Assembly (NCBI RefSeq): GCF_012932145.1
Contig: NZ_MWOK01000005.1
Location: 159,070-223,069, forward strand
Length of the DNA stretch: 64,000 nt
Direction: 5' to 3'
Source: Acidovorax sp. SRB_14
GTDB lineage: Bacteria; Pseudomonadota; Gammaproteobacteria; Burkholderiales; Burkholderiaceae_C
A program made the position numbers and the translations under genes. Below are positions 31,154 to 41,206 of the stretch, in pieces; within the stretch, counting starts at the first letter, position 1, and every line of letters begins with the position of its first letter. A model generated the notes under the pieces. The model did no database searches. It saw nothing but the letters and a program-made list of their open reading frames with translations, and was not told the DNA's origin.

Positions 31154-31279
31154 TTACTTGGCGGCGCGCTCGATGGCGGAGCCGGCTTTGCCGATGTCCT
31201 GGCCCACACCCTTGACGGTGTTGCAGCCGGCCAGCGCAAAGGCCAGCGCCAGGGCGATGAAGGTGGCGGTTTTTTTCAT
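31154..31279 (-). CDS. Entericidin-like small lipoprotein
   Basis: A 41-residue protein with a type II signal peptide ([19 protein letters not shown]) and lipobox LAGC, followed by [20 protein letters not shown], the short pattern of the entericidin A/B family. Such proteins are membrane-anchored lipopeptides linked to stress or stationary-phase lysis. The gene lies between leuC and leuD with gaps of 22 and 14 bases, so it is probably co-transcribed with leucine genes. The start is supported by GGAGACTGTTCCC upstream. Confidence 0.85.
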   Translation of the reverse strand: MKKTATFIALALAFALAGCNTVKGVGQDIGKAGSAIERAAK

Positions 31280-31301
31280 GGGAACAGTCTCCTTCGGCGG
31301 T

Positions 31302-32723
31302 TCAGGCCAAGGGGCGGATGTCGACGAAGTGGCCGTGCACGGCGGCCGCGGCGGCCATCGCGGGACTGACCAGGTGGGTGCGGCCACCGGCGCCCTGGCG
31401 GCCCTCAAAGTTGCGGTTGGAGGTCGAGGCGCAGCGCTCGCCGGGGTCCAGCCGGTCGGCGTTCATGGCCAGGCACATGCTGCAGCCCGGTTCGCGCCAC
31501 TCGAAGCCGGCGGCCTTGAAGATCGCGTCCAGCCCCTCGCGCTCGGCCTGCGCCTTGACCAGGCCCGAGCCCGGCACGACCAGGGCGAGCTTGACGTTGC
31601 TGGCGACCTTGCGGCCGAGCTTCTTGACCACGGCGGCGGCTTCGCGCATGTCCTCGATGCGGCTGTTGGTGCACGAGCCGATGAACACCTTGTCGATGGT
31701 GATGTCGTTGATCGCCTTGCCGGGCTGCAGGCCCATGTAGGTGAGCGCGCGCTCGATGGCGCCGCGCTTGTTCGCGTCCTTCTCCTTGTCGGGGTCGGGC
31801 ACGCGCGCGTCGATGCCCAGCACCATCTCGGGCGAGGTGCCCCAGGTGACCTGCGGCACGATCTCGGCCGCGTTGAGCTTGACCACGGTGTCGAAAGCGG
31901 CGTCGGCGTCCGAGTGCAGCGTCTTCCAGTACGCCACGGCCTGGTCCCATTCGGCGCCCTTGGGCGAGAGCGGGCGGCCCTGGACGTAGGCGATGGTCTT
32001 GTCGTCCACCGCCACGAGGCCGGCGCGCGCACCGGCTTCGATGGCCATGTTGCACACCGTCATGCGGCCTTCCATCGACAGCTGGCGGATCGCGCTGCCG
32101 GCGAACTCGATGGTGTAGCCCGTGCCGCCGGCCGTGCCGATCTTGCCGATGATGGCCAACACGATGTCCTTGGCGGTGATGCCCGGGGCAACGGGGCCGT
32201 CGACCTGCACCAGCATGTTCTTGGCCTTCTTGGCCAGCAGGGTCTGCGTGGCCATCACGTGCTCGACCTCGCTCGTGCCGATGCCGTGCGCGAGCGCGCC
32301 GAAGGCGCCGTGCGTGCTGGTGTGGCTGTCGCCGCAGACCACGGTCATGCCGGGCAGGGTGGCGCCGTTTTCGGGGCCGATGACGTGCACGATGCCTTGG
32401 CGCTGGTGCATGAACGGGAAGAACGCGGCCGGGCTGATCTGCGCCATATTGTCGTTCAGCGTGGTGATCTGTTCCTTGCTGATCGGGTCGGTGATGCCGT
32501 CGTAGCCCGCGTCCCAGCCGGTGGTGGGCGTGTTGTGGTCGGCCGTGGCGACGATCGAGCTCATGCGCCAGACCTTGCGCCCGGCCTGGCGCAGGCCCTC
32601 GAAGGCCTGCGGGCTGGTCACTTCATGGACCAGGTGGCGGTCGATGTAGAGGATGGCGGTGCCGTCTTCCTCGGTGTGGACGACGTGCTCGTCCCAGATC
32701 TTGTCGTACAGGGTGCGTCCCAT
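31302..32723 (-). CDS. leuC: 3-isopropylmalate dehydratase large subunit
   Basis: A 473-residue aconitase-family subunit. The iron-sulfur cysteines are in FIGSCTNSR and [35 protein letters not shown] is the other family signature. The start [15 protein letters not shown] is standard. It lies 34 bases after the LysR-type gene on the same strand. Confidence 0.97.
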   Translation of the reverse strand: MGRTLYDKIWDEHVVHTEEDGTAILYIDRHLVHEVTSPQAFEGLRQAGRKVWRMSSIVATADHNTPTTGWDAGYDGITDPISKEQITTLNDNMAQISPAAFFPFMHQRQGIVHVIGPENGATLPGMTVVCGDSHTSTHGAFGALAHGIGTSEVEHVMATQTLLAKKAKNMLVQVDGPVAPGITAKDIVLAIIGKIGTAGGTGYTIEFAGSAIRQLSMEGRMTVCNMAIEAGARAGLVAVDDKTIAYVQGRPLSPKGAEWDQAVAYWKTLHSDADAAFDTVVKLNAAEIVPQVTWGTSPEMVLGIDARVPDPDKEKDANKRGAIERALTYMGLQPGKAINDITIDKVFIGSCTNSRIEDMREAAAVVKKLGRKVASNVKLALVVPGSGLVKAQAEREGLDAIFKAAGFEWREPGCSMCLAMNADRLDPGERCASTSNRNFEGRQGAGGRTHLVSPAMAAAAAVHGHFVDIRPLA

Positions 32724-32757
32724 GGCGTGGTCTTCCTTCAGGTGGGGTGGTTCGATT

Positions 32758-33714
32758 TTAGGAGGGCAGTGCGGTGGCTGGCGGTGCCGCGGCGCTGGCT
32801 GGCGCCAGGTGCTCGACCAGCAGCCGCGCCGTGGCGGGCAGGGTGTCGAAGTCGCGCGCCACCAGGCGCAGCTCGCGCTGCGCCCAGGGGTCGCGCAGCG
32901 CAATGGCCTGCAGCCGGCCCACGCCGTGCATCAGGGCAAAGGCGCGGTCGGGCAGCAGGCCCACGCCCAGGCCGTTGTCGATCATGCGGCACATGGCGTC
33001 CAGCCCGGTGACCTGGATGCGCTGGCGCAAGGGCCGGCCGGCCGCGGCGGCGGCGGTGCGCATGGCCAGGCTGATGCTGCTGTTGGCGTGCAGGCCGACG
33101 ATGTCCCAGTCCAGCACGTCTTCAAAATTTATAGCTGCTTGCGCAGCCAGGGCGTGGCCTTGCGGCACCACCAGCACCAGATGGTCCTGCCGGTAGGCGC
33201 GGCTTTGCAGCGCGCTGACGCCGTTGTGCGCGGCCGCCGTGCTGCAGATGCCGATGTCGGCCGCGCCTTCTTGCACCGCGTGCAGCACGGCGCTGCTCAG
33301 GTGTTCCTGCAGGTCGATCTTGACCTGGCTGTGGGCGCGCGCGAACGCGCCCAGGTCTTCGGGCAGGAACTGCACGATGGCCGAGATGTTGGCGTGCATG
33401 CGCACATGGCCGCGCACGCCCTGCGCGTATTCGCTCAGCTCGCCCTGCAGACGCTCCAGGCCGAACAGCACCGTGCGCGCATGGTGCAGCAGGCTCTCGC
33501 CCGCGGGCGTGGGTGTCACGCCGCGGCTGTGGCGGTCGAGCAGGGCGGTGCCGGCGGCGGCCTCCAGCTCGGACAGGCGCTTGCTCACGGCCGAGGCGGC
33601 AATGAATTCGCGCTCGGCCGCGCGGCCGATGCTGCCGAGCTCGCACACGGCGACGAACAGCTGCAGCGAGGTCAGGTCAAGGCGGCGCGCAAAATTGCGC
33701 TCGGAGTTTTTCAT
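32758..33714 (-). CDS. LysR-family transcriptional regulator
   Basis: A 318-residue LysR regulator. The N-terminal helix-turn-helix is seen in [39 protein letters not shown], and a periplasmic-binding-like effector domain follows ([21 protein letters not shown] to about residue 295). It is transcribed in the same direction as leuC, 34 bases upstream; in several Burkholderiales a LysR gene precedes leuC, so control of leucine genes is possible but not shown. The coding sequence contains a partial repeat arm at 33126-33144 (QAAINF). Confidence 0.9.
   Translation of the reverse strand: MKNSERNFARRLDLTSLQLFVAVCELGSIGRAAEREFIAASAVSKRLSELEAAAGTALLDRHSRGVTPTPAGESLLHHARTVLFGLERLQGELSEYAQGVRGHVRMHANISAIVQFLPEDLGAFARAHSQVKIDLQEHLSSAVLHAVQEGAADIGICSTAAAHNGVSALQSRAYRQDHLVLVVPQGHALAAQAAINFEDVLDWDIVGLHANSSISLAMRTAAAAAGRPLRQRIQVTGLDAMCRMIDNGLGVGLLPDRAFALMHGVGRLQAIALRDPWAQRELRLVARDFDTLPATARLLVEHLAPASAAAPPATALPS
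33126..33144 (+). repeat. Partial repeat arm inside the lysR gene
   Basis: AAATTTATAGCTGCTTGCGC resembles one arm of the dispersed family with its A/T lead. On the coding strand it reads through as AQAAINF. Only one arm is present. Confidence 0.45.
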
Positions 33715-33847
33715 GGCGGGTGCTGTCTTCTCATTTCAAGAAGACTTGGCATTTTCGCCCATGTTCTCCATGTCTGCCATCGTGAAGCGCGATGACTTTC
33801 ATCGTGCGGCTGCGGTGCAGTGGCGCTGTCCCCAGGCCGTGCATCAC

Positions 33848-33943
33848 AAATGAGAGCTGCTTGCGCGCATCCCTGAAGGGTTTCAAGGTGTTTTTAGTCT
33901 GAAACCCTGGCATAGAAAGCGCAAGACGCTATGGTTTTTGATG
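33848..33943 (+). repeat. Degenerate repeat region upstream of lysR
   Basis: AAATGAGAGCTGCTTGCGCG at 33848 and, further on, CATAGAAAGCGCAAGACGCT near 33911 look like degraded arms around an unrelated core. The 260-base gap 33715-33974 holds no gene; it should contain the lysR promoter, which I cannot pin down. Confidence 0.4.
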
Positions 33944-33974
33944 TGGCGCTGGCTGCCTGCGGGCGGGCAGGCGT

Positions 33975-35345
33975 TCAGGCGTTGAGCGTGCTGCCGTGCT
34001 CGGGCACGCTGGCGCGCCAGCGCAGTTCGTGCGCAATGCGCTCGCGCAGCATGTCGGCCGCGCCCATTTCGCCGTGCACCACGAACACCTGTTCGGGCGC
34101 GTGCGCCATGCGGCGCAGCCAGGCCAGGGTCTGGTCGGCGTCGGCGTGGGCGGAGGCGCTGGTCAGTTGCACCACCTCGGCGCGCACCGCGACCTCCTGG
34201 CCGTGGATGCGGATGCGCTTTTCGCCGGCGGCCATGCGCGCGCCGCGCGTTCCCGGCGCTTGGTGGCCGGTGAGAATGACCATGTTGCGGTGGTCGCCCG
34301 CGTAGAGCGCCAGGTGGTGCAGTACGCGCCCGCCCGTGGCCATGCCGCTGGCCGAGAGGATCACCATGGGGCCGTGGCGGCGCGCCAGGGCCTTGGACTC
34401 GTCCGTCGTCTGCACCAGGGTGGCGCTGTGCGAAAGGGCGTGCACGTCGTGGGCGCTGAGCCGGTGCCCATCGCGGTGCTGCGCGAACAGGCCGGTGGTG
34501 CTGACCGCCATGGGGCTGTCCAGGAACACGGGCAGCGAGCGCGGCACCACGCCCTGCGCCTTGAGCAGGTGGATGGCGTGCAGCACGGTTTGCGCGCGGC
34601 CCACGGCAAACACCGGCACCATGGCCACGCCGCCGCGCTGGGCCAGGCGCTGGAGGGTCGGGCCGAGCTGGTCCAGGAGGCCTTCCTGCAGGTGCTGGCG
34701 GTCGCCGTAGGTGGACTCGATCAGCACCGTGTCGGCGGCGGGCGGTGCCTCGGGCGGATCCATCACCAGGTCGTCGGGGCGGCCCAGGTCGCCCGAGAAC
34801 AGGATGCGCCGCCCGCCCACTTCGAGCAGCACGCTGGCCGCGCCCAGGGTATGGCCGGCGCGCGTGAACGTGGCGCGCCAGCCTGGCAGGGGCTCGAAGG
34901 GCTGGTGGAACGCGTGGTTGCGGAACTGCCGCAGGCAGTGCAGGGCATCGAGCCGGGTATACAGCGGCAGCGCCGGTGCGTGCTGCGAGAGCTGGTGGCG
35001 ATTGAGGAAGGCGGCGTCTTCCTCCTGCAGGTGGCCGCTGTCGGGCAGCAGGATGGCGCACAGGTCGCGCGTGCCCGCCGTGGCGTGGATGGGGTGGGTG
35101 TAGCCATCGCGCGCCAGCAGCGGCAGGTAGCCGCTGTGGTCGAGGTGCGCGTGCGTGAGCACCACGGCGCCGATCTGGTCGGGTGCCACCGGCAGCGGCA
35201 GCGGCTGCCAGTTGCGCAGGCGCAGCTGCTTGTAGCCCTGGAACAGGCCGCAGTCCACCAGCAGGCTGTGGCCGCCGTGGCGCACCAGATATTTGGAGCC
35301 GGTGACGGTGCCTGCGCCACCGAGGAAGCTGATGGTGACGGTCAT
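33975..35345 (-). CDS. MBL-fold RNA-processing exonuclease (beta-CASP)
   Basis: A 456-residue metallo-beta-lactamase/beta-CASP protein. The metal ligands lie in LTHAHLDHSGYLPLL, a histidine in TRAGHTLGAA, the aspartate in LFSGDLGRP, and motif C-like HGE near the C-terminus (VFVVHGEMGAAD). The beta-CASP and RMMBL parts (VPVFAVGRAQTVLHAI, TSASAHADADQTLAWL) match the CPSF/Ysh1-like family of bacterial ribonucleases. A further in-frame ATG 57 bases upstream would extend it; MTVTISFLGGAGTVTGSKY is the typical start. Confidence 0.92.
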   Translation of the reverse strand: MTVTISFLGGAGTVTGSKYLVRHGGHSLLVDCGLFQGYKQLRLRNWQPLPLPVAPDQIGAVVLTHAHLDHSGYLPLLARDGYTHPIHATAGTRDLCAILLPDSGHLQEEDAAFLNRHQLSQHAPALPLYTRLDALHCLRQFRNHAFHQPFEPLPGWRATFTRAGHTLGAASVLLEVGGRRILFSGDLGRPDDLVMDPPEAPPAADTVLIESTYGDRQHLQEGLLDQLGPTLQRLAQRGGVAMVPVFAVGRAQTVLHAIHLLKAQGVVPRSLPVFLDSPMAVSTTGLFAQHRDGHRLSAHDVHALSHSATLVQTTDESKALARRHGPMVILSASGMATGGRVLHHLALYAGDHRNMVILTGHQAPGTRGARMAAGEKRIRIHGQEVAVRAEVVQLTSASAHADADQTLAWLRRMAHAPEQVFVVHGEMGAADMLRERIAHELRWRASVPEHGSTLNA

Positions 35346-35403
35346 AGCCGGATGCCCTCCTGGTGCGGCCATCCTACCTCCGGGGCGCGCCAGGGCACCC
35401 ATG

Positions 35404-35441
35404 AAAAAACCGCCTGGGCCGGGGCGGCACAGGCGGTTTTT
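35404..35441 (-). terminator. Terminator of the grpE-dnaK-dnaJ operon
   Basis: AAAACCGCCT and AGGCGGTTTT form a ten-pair stem 14 bases beyond the dnaJ stop, followed on the minus strand by a T-run. Confidence 0.85.
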
Positions 35442-35454
35442 GGGGAGGCGAGGG

Positions 35455-36591
35455 TCAGCTGAAGAAGTTCTTCAGCTTGTCGGTCCAGCTCTCGCCGCTG
35501 GGCGAGTGGCGGCCGCCGCCTTTCTTGAGCGACTCTTCGAGTTCGCGCAGCAGCTTGCGCTGGTGCTCGGTGAGCTTGACAGGCGTCTCCACGGCAATGT
35601 GGCAGTACAGGTCGCCGGGGTAGCTGGCGCGCACGCCCTTGATGCCCTTGCCGCGCAGGCGGAACTGCTTGCCGGCCTGCGTGCCTTCGGGGATGTCGAT
35701 GGCGGCCTTGCCGGCCAGCGTCGGCACCTCGATCTCGCCGCCCAGCGCGGCCGTGATGAAGCTCACCGGCACCTGGCAGTGCAGGTCGTCGCCGTCGCGC
35801 TCGAAGATGTCGTGCTTCTTCAGGCGGATCTCGATGTAGAGGTCGCCGGGCGGGCCGCCGTTGGTGCCGGGCTCGCCGTTGCCGGTCGAGCGGATGCGCA
35901 TGCCGTCGTCGATGCCGGCCGGAATCTTCACTTCCAGCGTCTTTTGCTTCTTGACCTTGCCCTGGCCGTGGCAGCTGGTGCAGGGCTCGGGAATGATCTT
36001 GCCGGTGCCGCGGCAGTGCGGGCAGGTCTGTTGCACGCTGAAGAAGCCCTGGCGCATCTGCACGCTGCCCGAGCCCGCGCAGGTGCCGCAGGTCTTGGCG
36101 CTGGTGCCGGGCTTGGCGCCGCTGCCGTGGCAGGTGTCGCACGACTCCCACGACGGAATGCGGATCTGCGCGTCCTTGCCGCGCGCAGCCTCTTCGAGCG
36201 TCACTTCCATCGCATAGCTCAGGTCGCTGCCACGGTAGACCTGGCGGCCCCCGGCGCCGCGCCCACGCCCGCCCTGGTTGAACATGTCGCCAAAGATGTC
36301 GCCAAACGCCTCGGCAAAACCGCCAAAGCCCTCGGCGCCCGGACCGCCGCGCATGTTCGGGTCCACGCCCGCATGGCCGTACTGGTCGTAGGCGGCGCGC
36401 TTCTGGCTGTCGGAGAGCATCTCGTAGGCCTCCTTGGCCTCTTTGAATTTCTCCTCGGCCGCCTTGCCGGTGTCACCCTGGTTGCGGTCAGGGTGGTGCT
36501 TCATCGCCAGCTTGCGATAAGCCTTCTTGATCTCGTCCTCGGTGGCGTTCTTGGCCACGCCGAGGGTTTCGTAATAGTCTCTTTTGGACAT
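35455..36591 (-). CDS. dnaJ: Chaperone DnaJ
   Basis: A 378-residue co-chaperone that stimulates DnaK ATPase and binds unfolded protein. It has a J domain (residues 1-70) with the HPD motif in [10 protein letters not shown], a Gly/Phe-rich linker, and a zinc-finger region with four CxxCxGxG repeats ([32 protein letters not shown]). The C-terminal substrate domains and the [16 protein letters not shown] tail follow. Third gene of the operon. Confidence 0.98.
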   Translation of the reverse strand: MSKRDYYETLGVAKNATEDEIKKAYRKLAMKHHPDRNQGDTGKAAEEKFKEAKEAYEMLSDSQKRAAYDQYGHAGVDPNMRGGPGAEGFGGFAEAFGDIFGDMFNQGGRGRGAGGRQVYRGSDLSYAMEVTLEEAARGKDAQIRIPSWESCDTCHGSGAKPGTSAKTCGTCAGSGSVQMRQGFFSVQQTCPHCRGTGKIIPEPCTSCHGQGKVKKQKTLEVKIPAGIDDGMRIRSTGNGEPGTNGGPPGDLYIEIRLKKHDIFERDGDDLHCQVPVSFITAALGGEIEVPTLAGKAAIDIPEGTQAGKQFRLRGKGIKGVRASYPGDLYCHIAVETPVKLTEHQRKLLRELEESLKKGGGRHSPSGESWTDKLKNFFS

Positions 36592-36619
36592 GGATGTAGG
36601 GACCCGGTTGGAACAGGAA

Positions 36620-36656
36620 CGCCGCGCCGGACACTCTGCAGAGGTCCGGCGCGGCG
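36620..36656 (-). promoter_or_regulatory. Large hairpin between dnaK and dnaJ
   Basis: CGCCGCGCCGGAC (36620-36632) pairs perfectly with GTCCGGCGCGGCG (36644-36656). The minus-strand continuation TTCCTGTTCC is only mildly T-rich. It probably lowers read-through into dnaJ or protects the dnaK mRNA 3' end. Confidence 0.6.
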
Positions 36657-36678
36657 GCTGGGTTCAGCGCAACCGCTT

Positions 36679-38625
<1,947 letters not shown>

Positions 38626-38684
38626 TTTTTTCTCCGCGATGCTTGATTGAAGTGGCTGGCAAGAGCCAGTAATGCCTAGTAACT

Positions 38685-38709
38685 TGTGGATAACTTGAAA
38701 GGGTTCAAG
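38685..38709 (-). promoter_or_regulatory. DnaA-box sequence and CTTGAA palindrome in the grpE-dnaK gap
   Basis: A perfect 9-mer TTATCCACA lies on the minus strand (38693-38685). Next to it is the palindrome CTTGAA-AGGG-TTCAAG (38694-38709), whose CTTGAA matches a sigma-32 -35 element. The matching -10 at the right distance is poor. The site may be a chance DnaA box or an internal control point for dnaK. Confidence 0.4.
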
Positions 38710-38725
38710 CCATGGCCGGTGTTTT

Positions 38726-39277
38726 TTATTTCGGGCCGGCGACCGTGACCAGGGCTGGGCGCAGAATGCGTTCGGCAATCAGGTAGCCCTTTTGCAGCAC
38801 CGATACCACGGTGTTGGCTTCCTGGTCGGCCGGCACGACACTGATGGCTTGGTGAAAGTTCGGGTCGAACTTGTCGCCGGCGCCGGGATTGATGGCCAGC
38901 ACCTTGTTGCGCTCCAGCGCCGAGAGCAATTGGCGCAGGGTCGCGTCGGTGCCTTCGCGCAGCTGCTCGGCCGTGGCGTTCTGAATGGCCAGGGCCGCGT
39001 CCAGGCTGTCGGCCACCGGCAACAGGCTCTCGGCAAAACTCTCGATGCCGAACTTGCGCGCCTTGGCCACTTCGTCTTCGGCGCGGCGGCGGGCGTTCTC
39101 GGACTCGGCCTTGGCGCGCAGGAACTGGTCGGCCAGCTCGGCGCTCTTGGCCTTGAGCTCGGCCAGCTCGGCCTGCAGGCGGTCCATCTCGTCGGAGGCG
39201 TTGGCGGCCATGGCCGCTTCAAGTTCTTCGGGCGGCAGGTTGCCGGAGGCGTTGGCGTGGGGAGTGTGGTTGGACAT
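38726..39277 (-). CDS. grpE: Nucleotide exchange factor GrpE
   Basis: A 183-residue dimeric exchange factor for DnaK. A long N-terminal coiled coil ([20 protein letters not shown]) is followed by the signature region [16 protein letters not shown] and the C-terminal beta domain ([38 protein letters not shown]). First gene of the heat-shock operon, directly behind a sigma-32-type promoter. Confidence 0.97.
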   Translation of the reverse strand: MSNHTPHANASGNLPPEELEAAMAANASDEMDRLQAELAELKAKSAELADQFLRAKAESENARRRAEDEVAKARKFGIESFAESLLPVADSLDAALAIQNATAEQLREGTDATLRQLLSALERNKVLAINPGAGDKFDPNFHQAISVVPADQEANTVVSVLQKGYLIAERILRPALVTVAGPK

Positions 39278-39326
39278 GTCGGATGGTTTCGTATCTGTCT
39301 AAGAAAAGATGCCGTGAACGCGCACC

Positions 39327-39354
39327 AGCTGGGGTTGTTGCCAGGTATTTCAAG
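39327..39354 (-). promoter_or_regulatory. Sigma-32 heat-shock promoter of grpE
   Basis: On the minus strand CTTGAAA (39354-39348) is followed after 13 bases by CCCCAGCT (39334-39327). This is close to the sigma-32 consensus CTTGAAA-N11-16-CCCCATNT. It would start transcription about 40 bases before the grpE ATG. Confidence 0.75.
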
Positions 39355-39424
39355 GCGGCCGAGGCGAAAGGCGCTGCCCAGTCGCCGTGCCAGGGCGTGT
39401 GCACCGGCCCAAAAACGGTGCAAG

Positions 39425-39453
39425 TGTACAGAGCCACAAGTGCGTACTATAAT
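39425..39453 (+). promoter_or_regulatory. Sigma-70 promoter of the rpsF operon
   Basis: A perfect TATAAT (39448-39453) with TGTACA 17 bases upstream (39425-39430). Transcription would start near 39460, leaving a leader of about 60 bases. Confidence 0.75.
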
Positions 39454-39469
39454 TTGCGGCTTTGCCTTG

Positions 39470-39496
39470 CCACACCACTACAGGCGCAGTGGGTGG
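39470..39496 (+). promoter_or_regulatory. Stem-loop in the rpsF leader
   Basis: CCACACCAC (39470-39478) pairs with GTGGGTGG (39489-39496) with one bulged A, just before the ribosome site. Its position fits the S6:S18 autoregulatory stem known in many rpsF leaders, but I cannot match the specific bulge sequence with confidence. Confidence 0.45.
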
Positions 39497-39518
39497 TTTT
39501 AATCCAGAAGGAGTATGC

Positions 39519-39950
39519 ATGCGTCATTACGAAATCATTTTGTTGATCCACCCGGATCAAAGCGAGCAGGTTCCCGCCATGCTCGAGCGCTACAAGGGCA
39601 TGATCACCGCAGGCGGTGGCAAGGTGCACCGCGTGGAAGACTGGGGCCGCCGCCAACTGGCGTACCTGATCAACAAGCTGGCCAAGGCCCACTACCTGTG
39701 CGTCAACATCGAAGCCGACCAGGCTGTGATGGCTGAACTCGAACACGCATTCAAGTTCAACGACGCCGTGCTGCGCCACCTCACCGTGCAGAAGAAGAAG
39801 GCCGACACCGGTCCTTCGTCGATGATGAAGACGGTCGAGCGCGAAGAAGCCCGCAAGGTCAGCCAGGCAGAGTACGCAGCATCGGGTGAACGCGGTGAGC
39901 GCCCCGACCGCGGCGAGCGCGCTGAGCGTACCGAGCGCGCAGAGCGTTAA
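39519..39950 (+). CDS. rpsF: 30S ribosomal protein S6
   Basis: A 143-residue S6 protein that binds 16S rRNA with S18. The body shows [19 protein letters not shown] and [20 protein letters not shown]. The family core ends near residue 100; beyond it is a charged tail made of RGER/RAER-like units ([19 protein letters not shown]), longer than in E. coli before modification. AGAAGGAG precedes the ATG. First gene of rpsF-priB-rpsR-rplI. Confidence 0.97.
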   Translation: MRHYEIILLIHPDQSEQVPAMLERYKGMITAGGGKVHRVEDWGRRQLAYLINKLAKAHYLCVNIEADQAVMAELEHAFKFNDAVLRHLTVQKKKADTGPSSMMKTVEREEARKVSQAEYAASGERGERPDRGERAERTERAER

Positions 39951-39972
39951 GCCCCTCGCTTAGCCCAAGGGA

Positions 39973-40263
39973 GTGGAGAACCGCGTCGCCCTGACCGCTT
40001 GCATCGCCGAGGCCCAGGCCCTGCGATTCACGCCCGCCGGACTGCCAGCCATTGAATTGCGCCTCGAGCACAGCTCGCAGCAGCAAGAGGCCGGCCAGCA
40101 GCGCGAAGTCAAGGCGGTGGTCAAAGCGGTGGCTTTTGGTGCGATGGCCGAGCGATTGGCCAAACAGCCCATCGGCAGCCTCTGGTGTTTCACCGGATTT
40201 TTGGCCACGCCGCGCAACGGCAAGCATGCAGTGCTCCACGTTCAGGATATTCAACAAGATTAA
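39973..40263 (+). CDS. priB: Primosomal replication protein N (PriB)
   Basis: A 96-residue single-stranded-DNA-binding OB-fold protein that helps restart stalled forks with PriA. Features are [33 protein letters not shown] and the C-terminal strands [20 protein letters not shown]. The start is a GTG with AAGGGA before it. Its place between rpsF and rpsR is the conserved one. Confidence 0.93.
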   Translation: MENRVALTACIAEAQALRFTPAGLPAIELRLEHSSQQQEAGQQREVKAVVKAVAFGAMAERLAKQPIGSLWCFTGFLATPRNGKHAVLHVQDIQQD

Positions 40264-40280
40264 TTTTCAAGAGGTCCGCA

Positions 40281-40562
40281 ATGGCCACGTTCAAGAAATT
40301 CAACAAAGACAAGCGCCCCAAGCGCAACACCCAATCGCTGCTGTTCAAGCGCAAGCGCTTCTGCCGCTTCACCGTCACTGGCGTCGAAGAAATCGACTAC
40401 AAGGATGTGGACACGCTGCGCGATTTCATCGCTGAAAATGGCAAGATCATTCCCGCACGCCTGACCGGCACGCGCGCCATCTTCCAGCGCCAGCTCAACA
40501 CCGCCATCAAGCGCGCGCGCTTCCTGGCGCTGGTGCCTTACAGCGACCAGCACAAGATCTAA
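40281..40562 (+). CDS. rpsR: 30S ribosomal protein S18
   Basis: A 93-residue protein with the S18 core [40 protein letters not shown] and [25 protein letters not shown]. It pairs with S6 on the small subunit. The ATG is preceded by AGAGGT. Confidence 0.98.
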   Translation: MATFKKFNKDKRPKRNTQSLLFKRKRFCRFTVTGVEEIDYKDVDTLRDFIAENGKIIPARLTGTRAIFQRQLNTAIKRARFLALVPYSDQHKI

Positions 40563-40573
40563 GGAGCACAACC

Positions 40574-41026
40574 ATGCAAATCATCCTGCTCGACAAGGTT
40601 GTGAACCTCGGTAACCTCGGCGACCTGGTCAAGGTCAAAGACGGTTATGCACGCAACTTCCTGATTCCCGCGGGCCGTGCCCGCCGCGCCACGGAGTCGG
40701 CCAAGGCCGAGTTCGAAGCCAAGCGCGCTGAACTGGAAAAGGCTGCCGCCGAAAAGCTGGCCGCTTCGCAGGCCGACGGCGAAAAGCTCGCCGGCAAGGT
40801 CTTCAAGCTGACGCAAAAGGCCGGCGTGGACGGCCGCCTGTTTGGTTCGGTCACCAACGGCGACATCGCTGAAGAACTGAACAAGCAAGGCTACAAGGTC
40901 CTCAAGGGCCAGGTGCGCATGCCCAATGGCCCCATCAAGACCATTGGCGACAACACCATCAGCGTGGCCCTGCACACCGATGTGGTGGTCGAAGTGACGG
41001 TTTCGGTCTACGGCGAAACCGCCTGA
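40574..41026 (+). CDS. rplI: 50S ribosomal protein L9
   Basis: A 150-residue two-domain protein. The N-terminal domain [32 protein letters not shown] is diagnostic, followed by the long connecting helix and the C-terminal rRNA-binding domain ([20 protein letters not shown]). Preceded by AAGGAG. Last ribosomal gene before a terminator. Confidence 0.98.
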   Translation: MQIILLDKVVNLGNLGDLVKVKDGYARNFLIPAGRARRATESAKAEFEAKRAELEKAAAEKLAASQADGEKLAGKVFKLTQKAGVDGRLFGSVTNGDIAEELNKQGYKVLKGQVRMPNGPIKTIGDNTISVALHTDVVVEVTVSVYGETA

Positions 41027-41048
41027 TTGGCACTGCCCCCGCACACGA

Positions 41049-41070
41049 GCCGCCCTTGGGCGGCTTTTGT
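41049..41070 (+). terminator. Terminator after rplI
   Basis: GCCGCCC pairs with GGGCGGC around a short loop, followed by TTTTGTGTTTTT. Confidence 0.75.
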
Positions 41071-41102
41071 GTTTTTGCGCACGCACGCCGGGCTCTGCAC
41101 GG

Positions 41103-41145
41103 CTGTCCACAGCCTGTGCACGTGTTGTCCATAGACTTGTCCACA
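41103..41145 (+). promoter_or_regulatory. Three DnaA-box-like 9-mers before dnaB
   Basis: CTGTCCACA (41103-41111), TTGTCCATA (41125-41133) and TTGTCCACA (41137-41145) each differ from TTATCCACA by one to two bases and share one orientation. They lie between the rplI terminator and the dnaB start, where a dnaB promoter should be. Confidence 0.5.
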
Positions 41146-41206
41146 CCTTGCACGGGTGCGCCGCGGTGCGCGCCTGCTAGGATCAAAAGCTTGCCCAAGG
41201 AACCCG

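Noticed and set aside
39840..39950. Tandem DNA repeat at the 3' end of rpsF
   Set aside because: The RGER/RAER units are protein-level repeats in the natural charged tail of S6; the DNA units are irregular and do not form a separate repeat locus.
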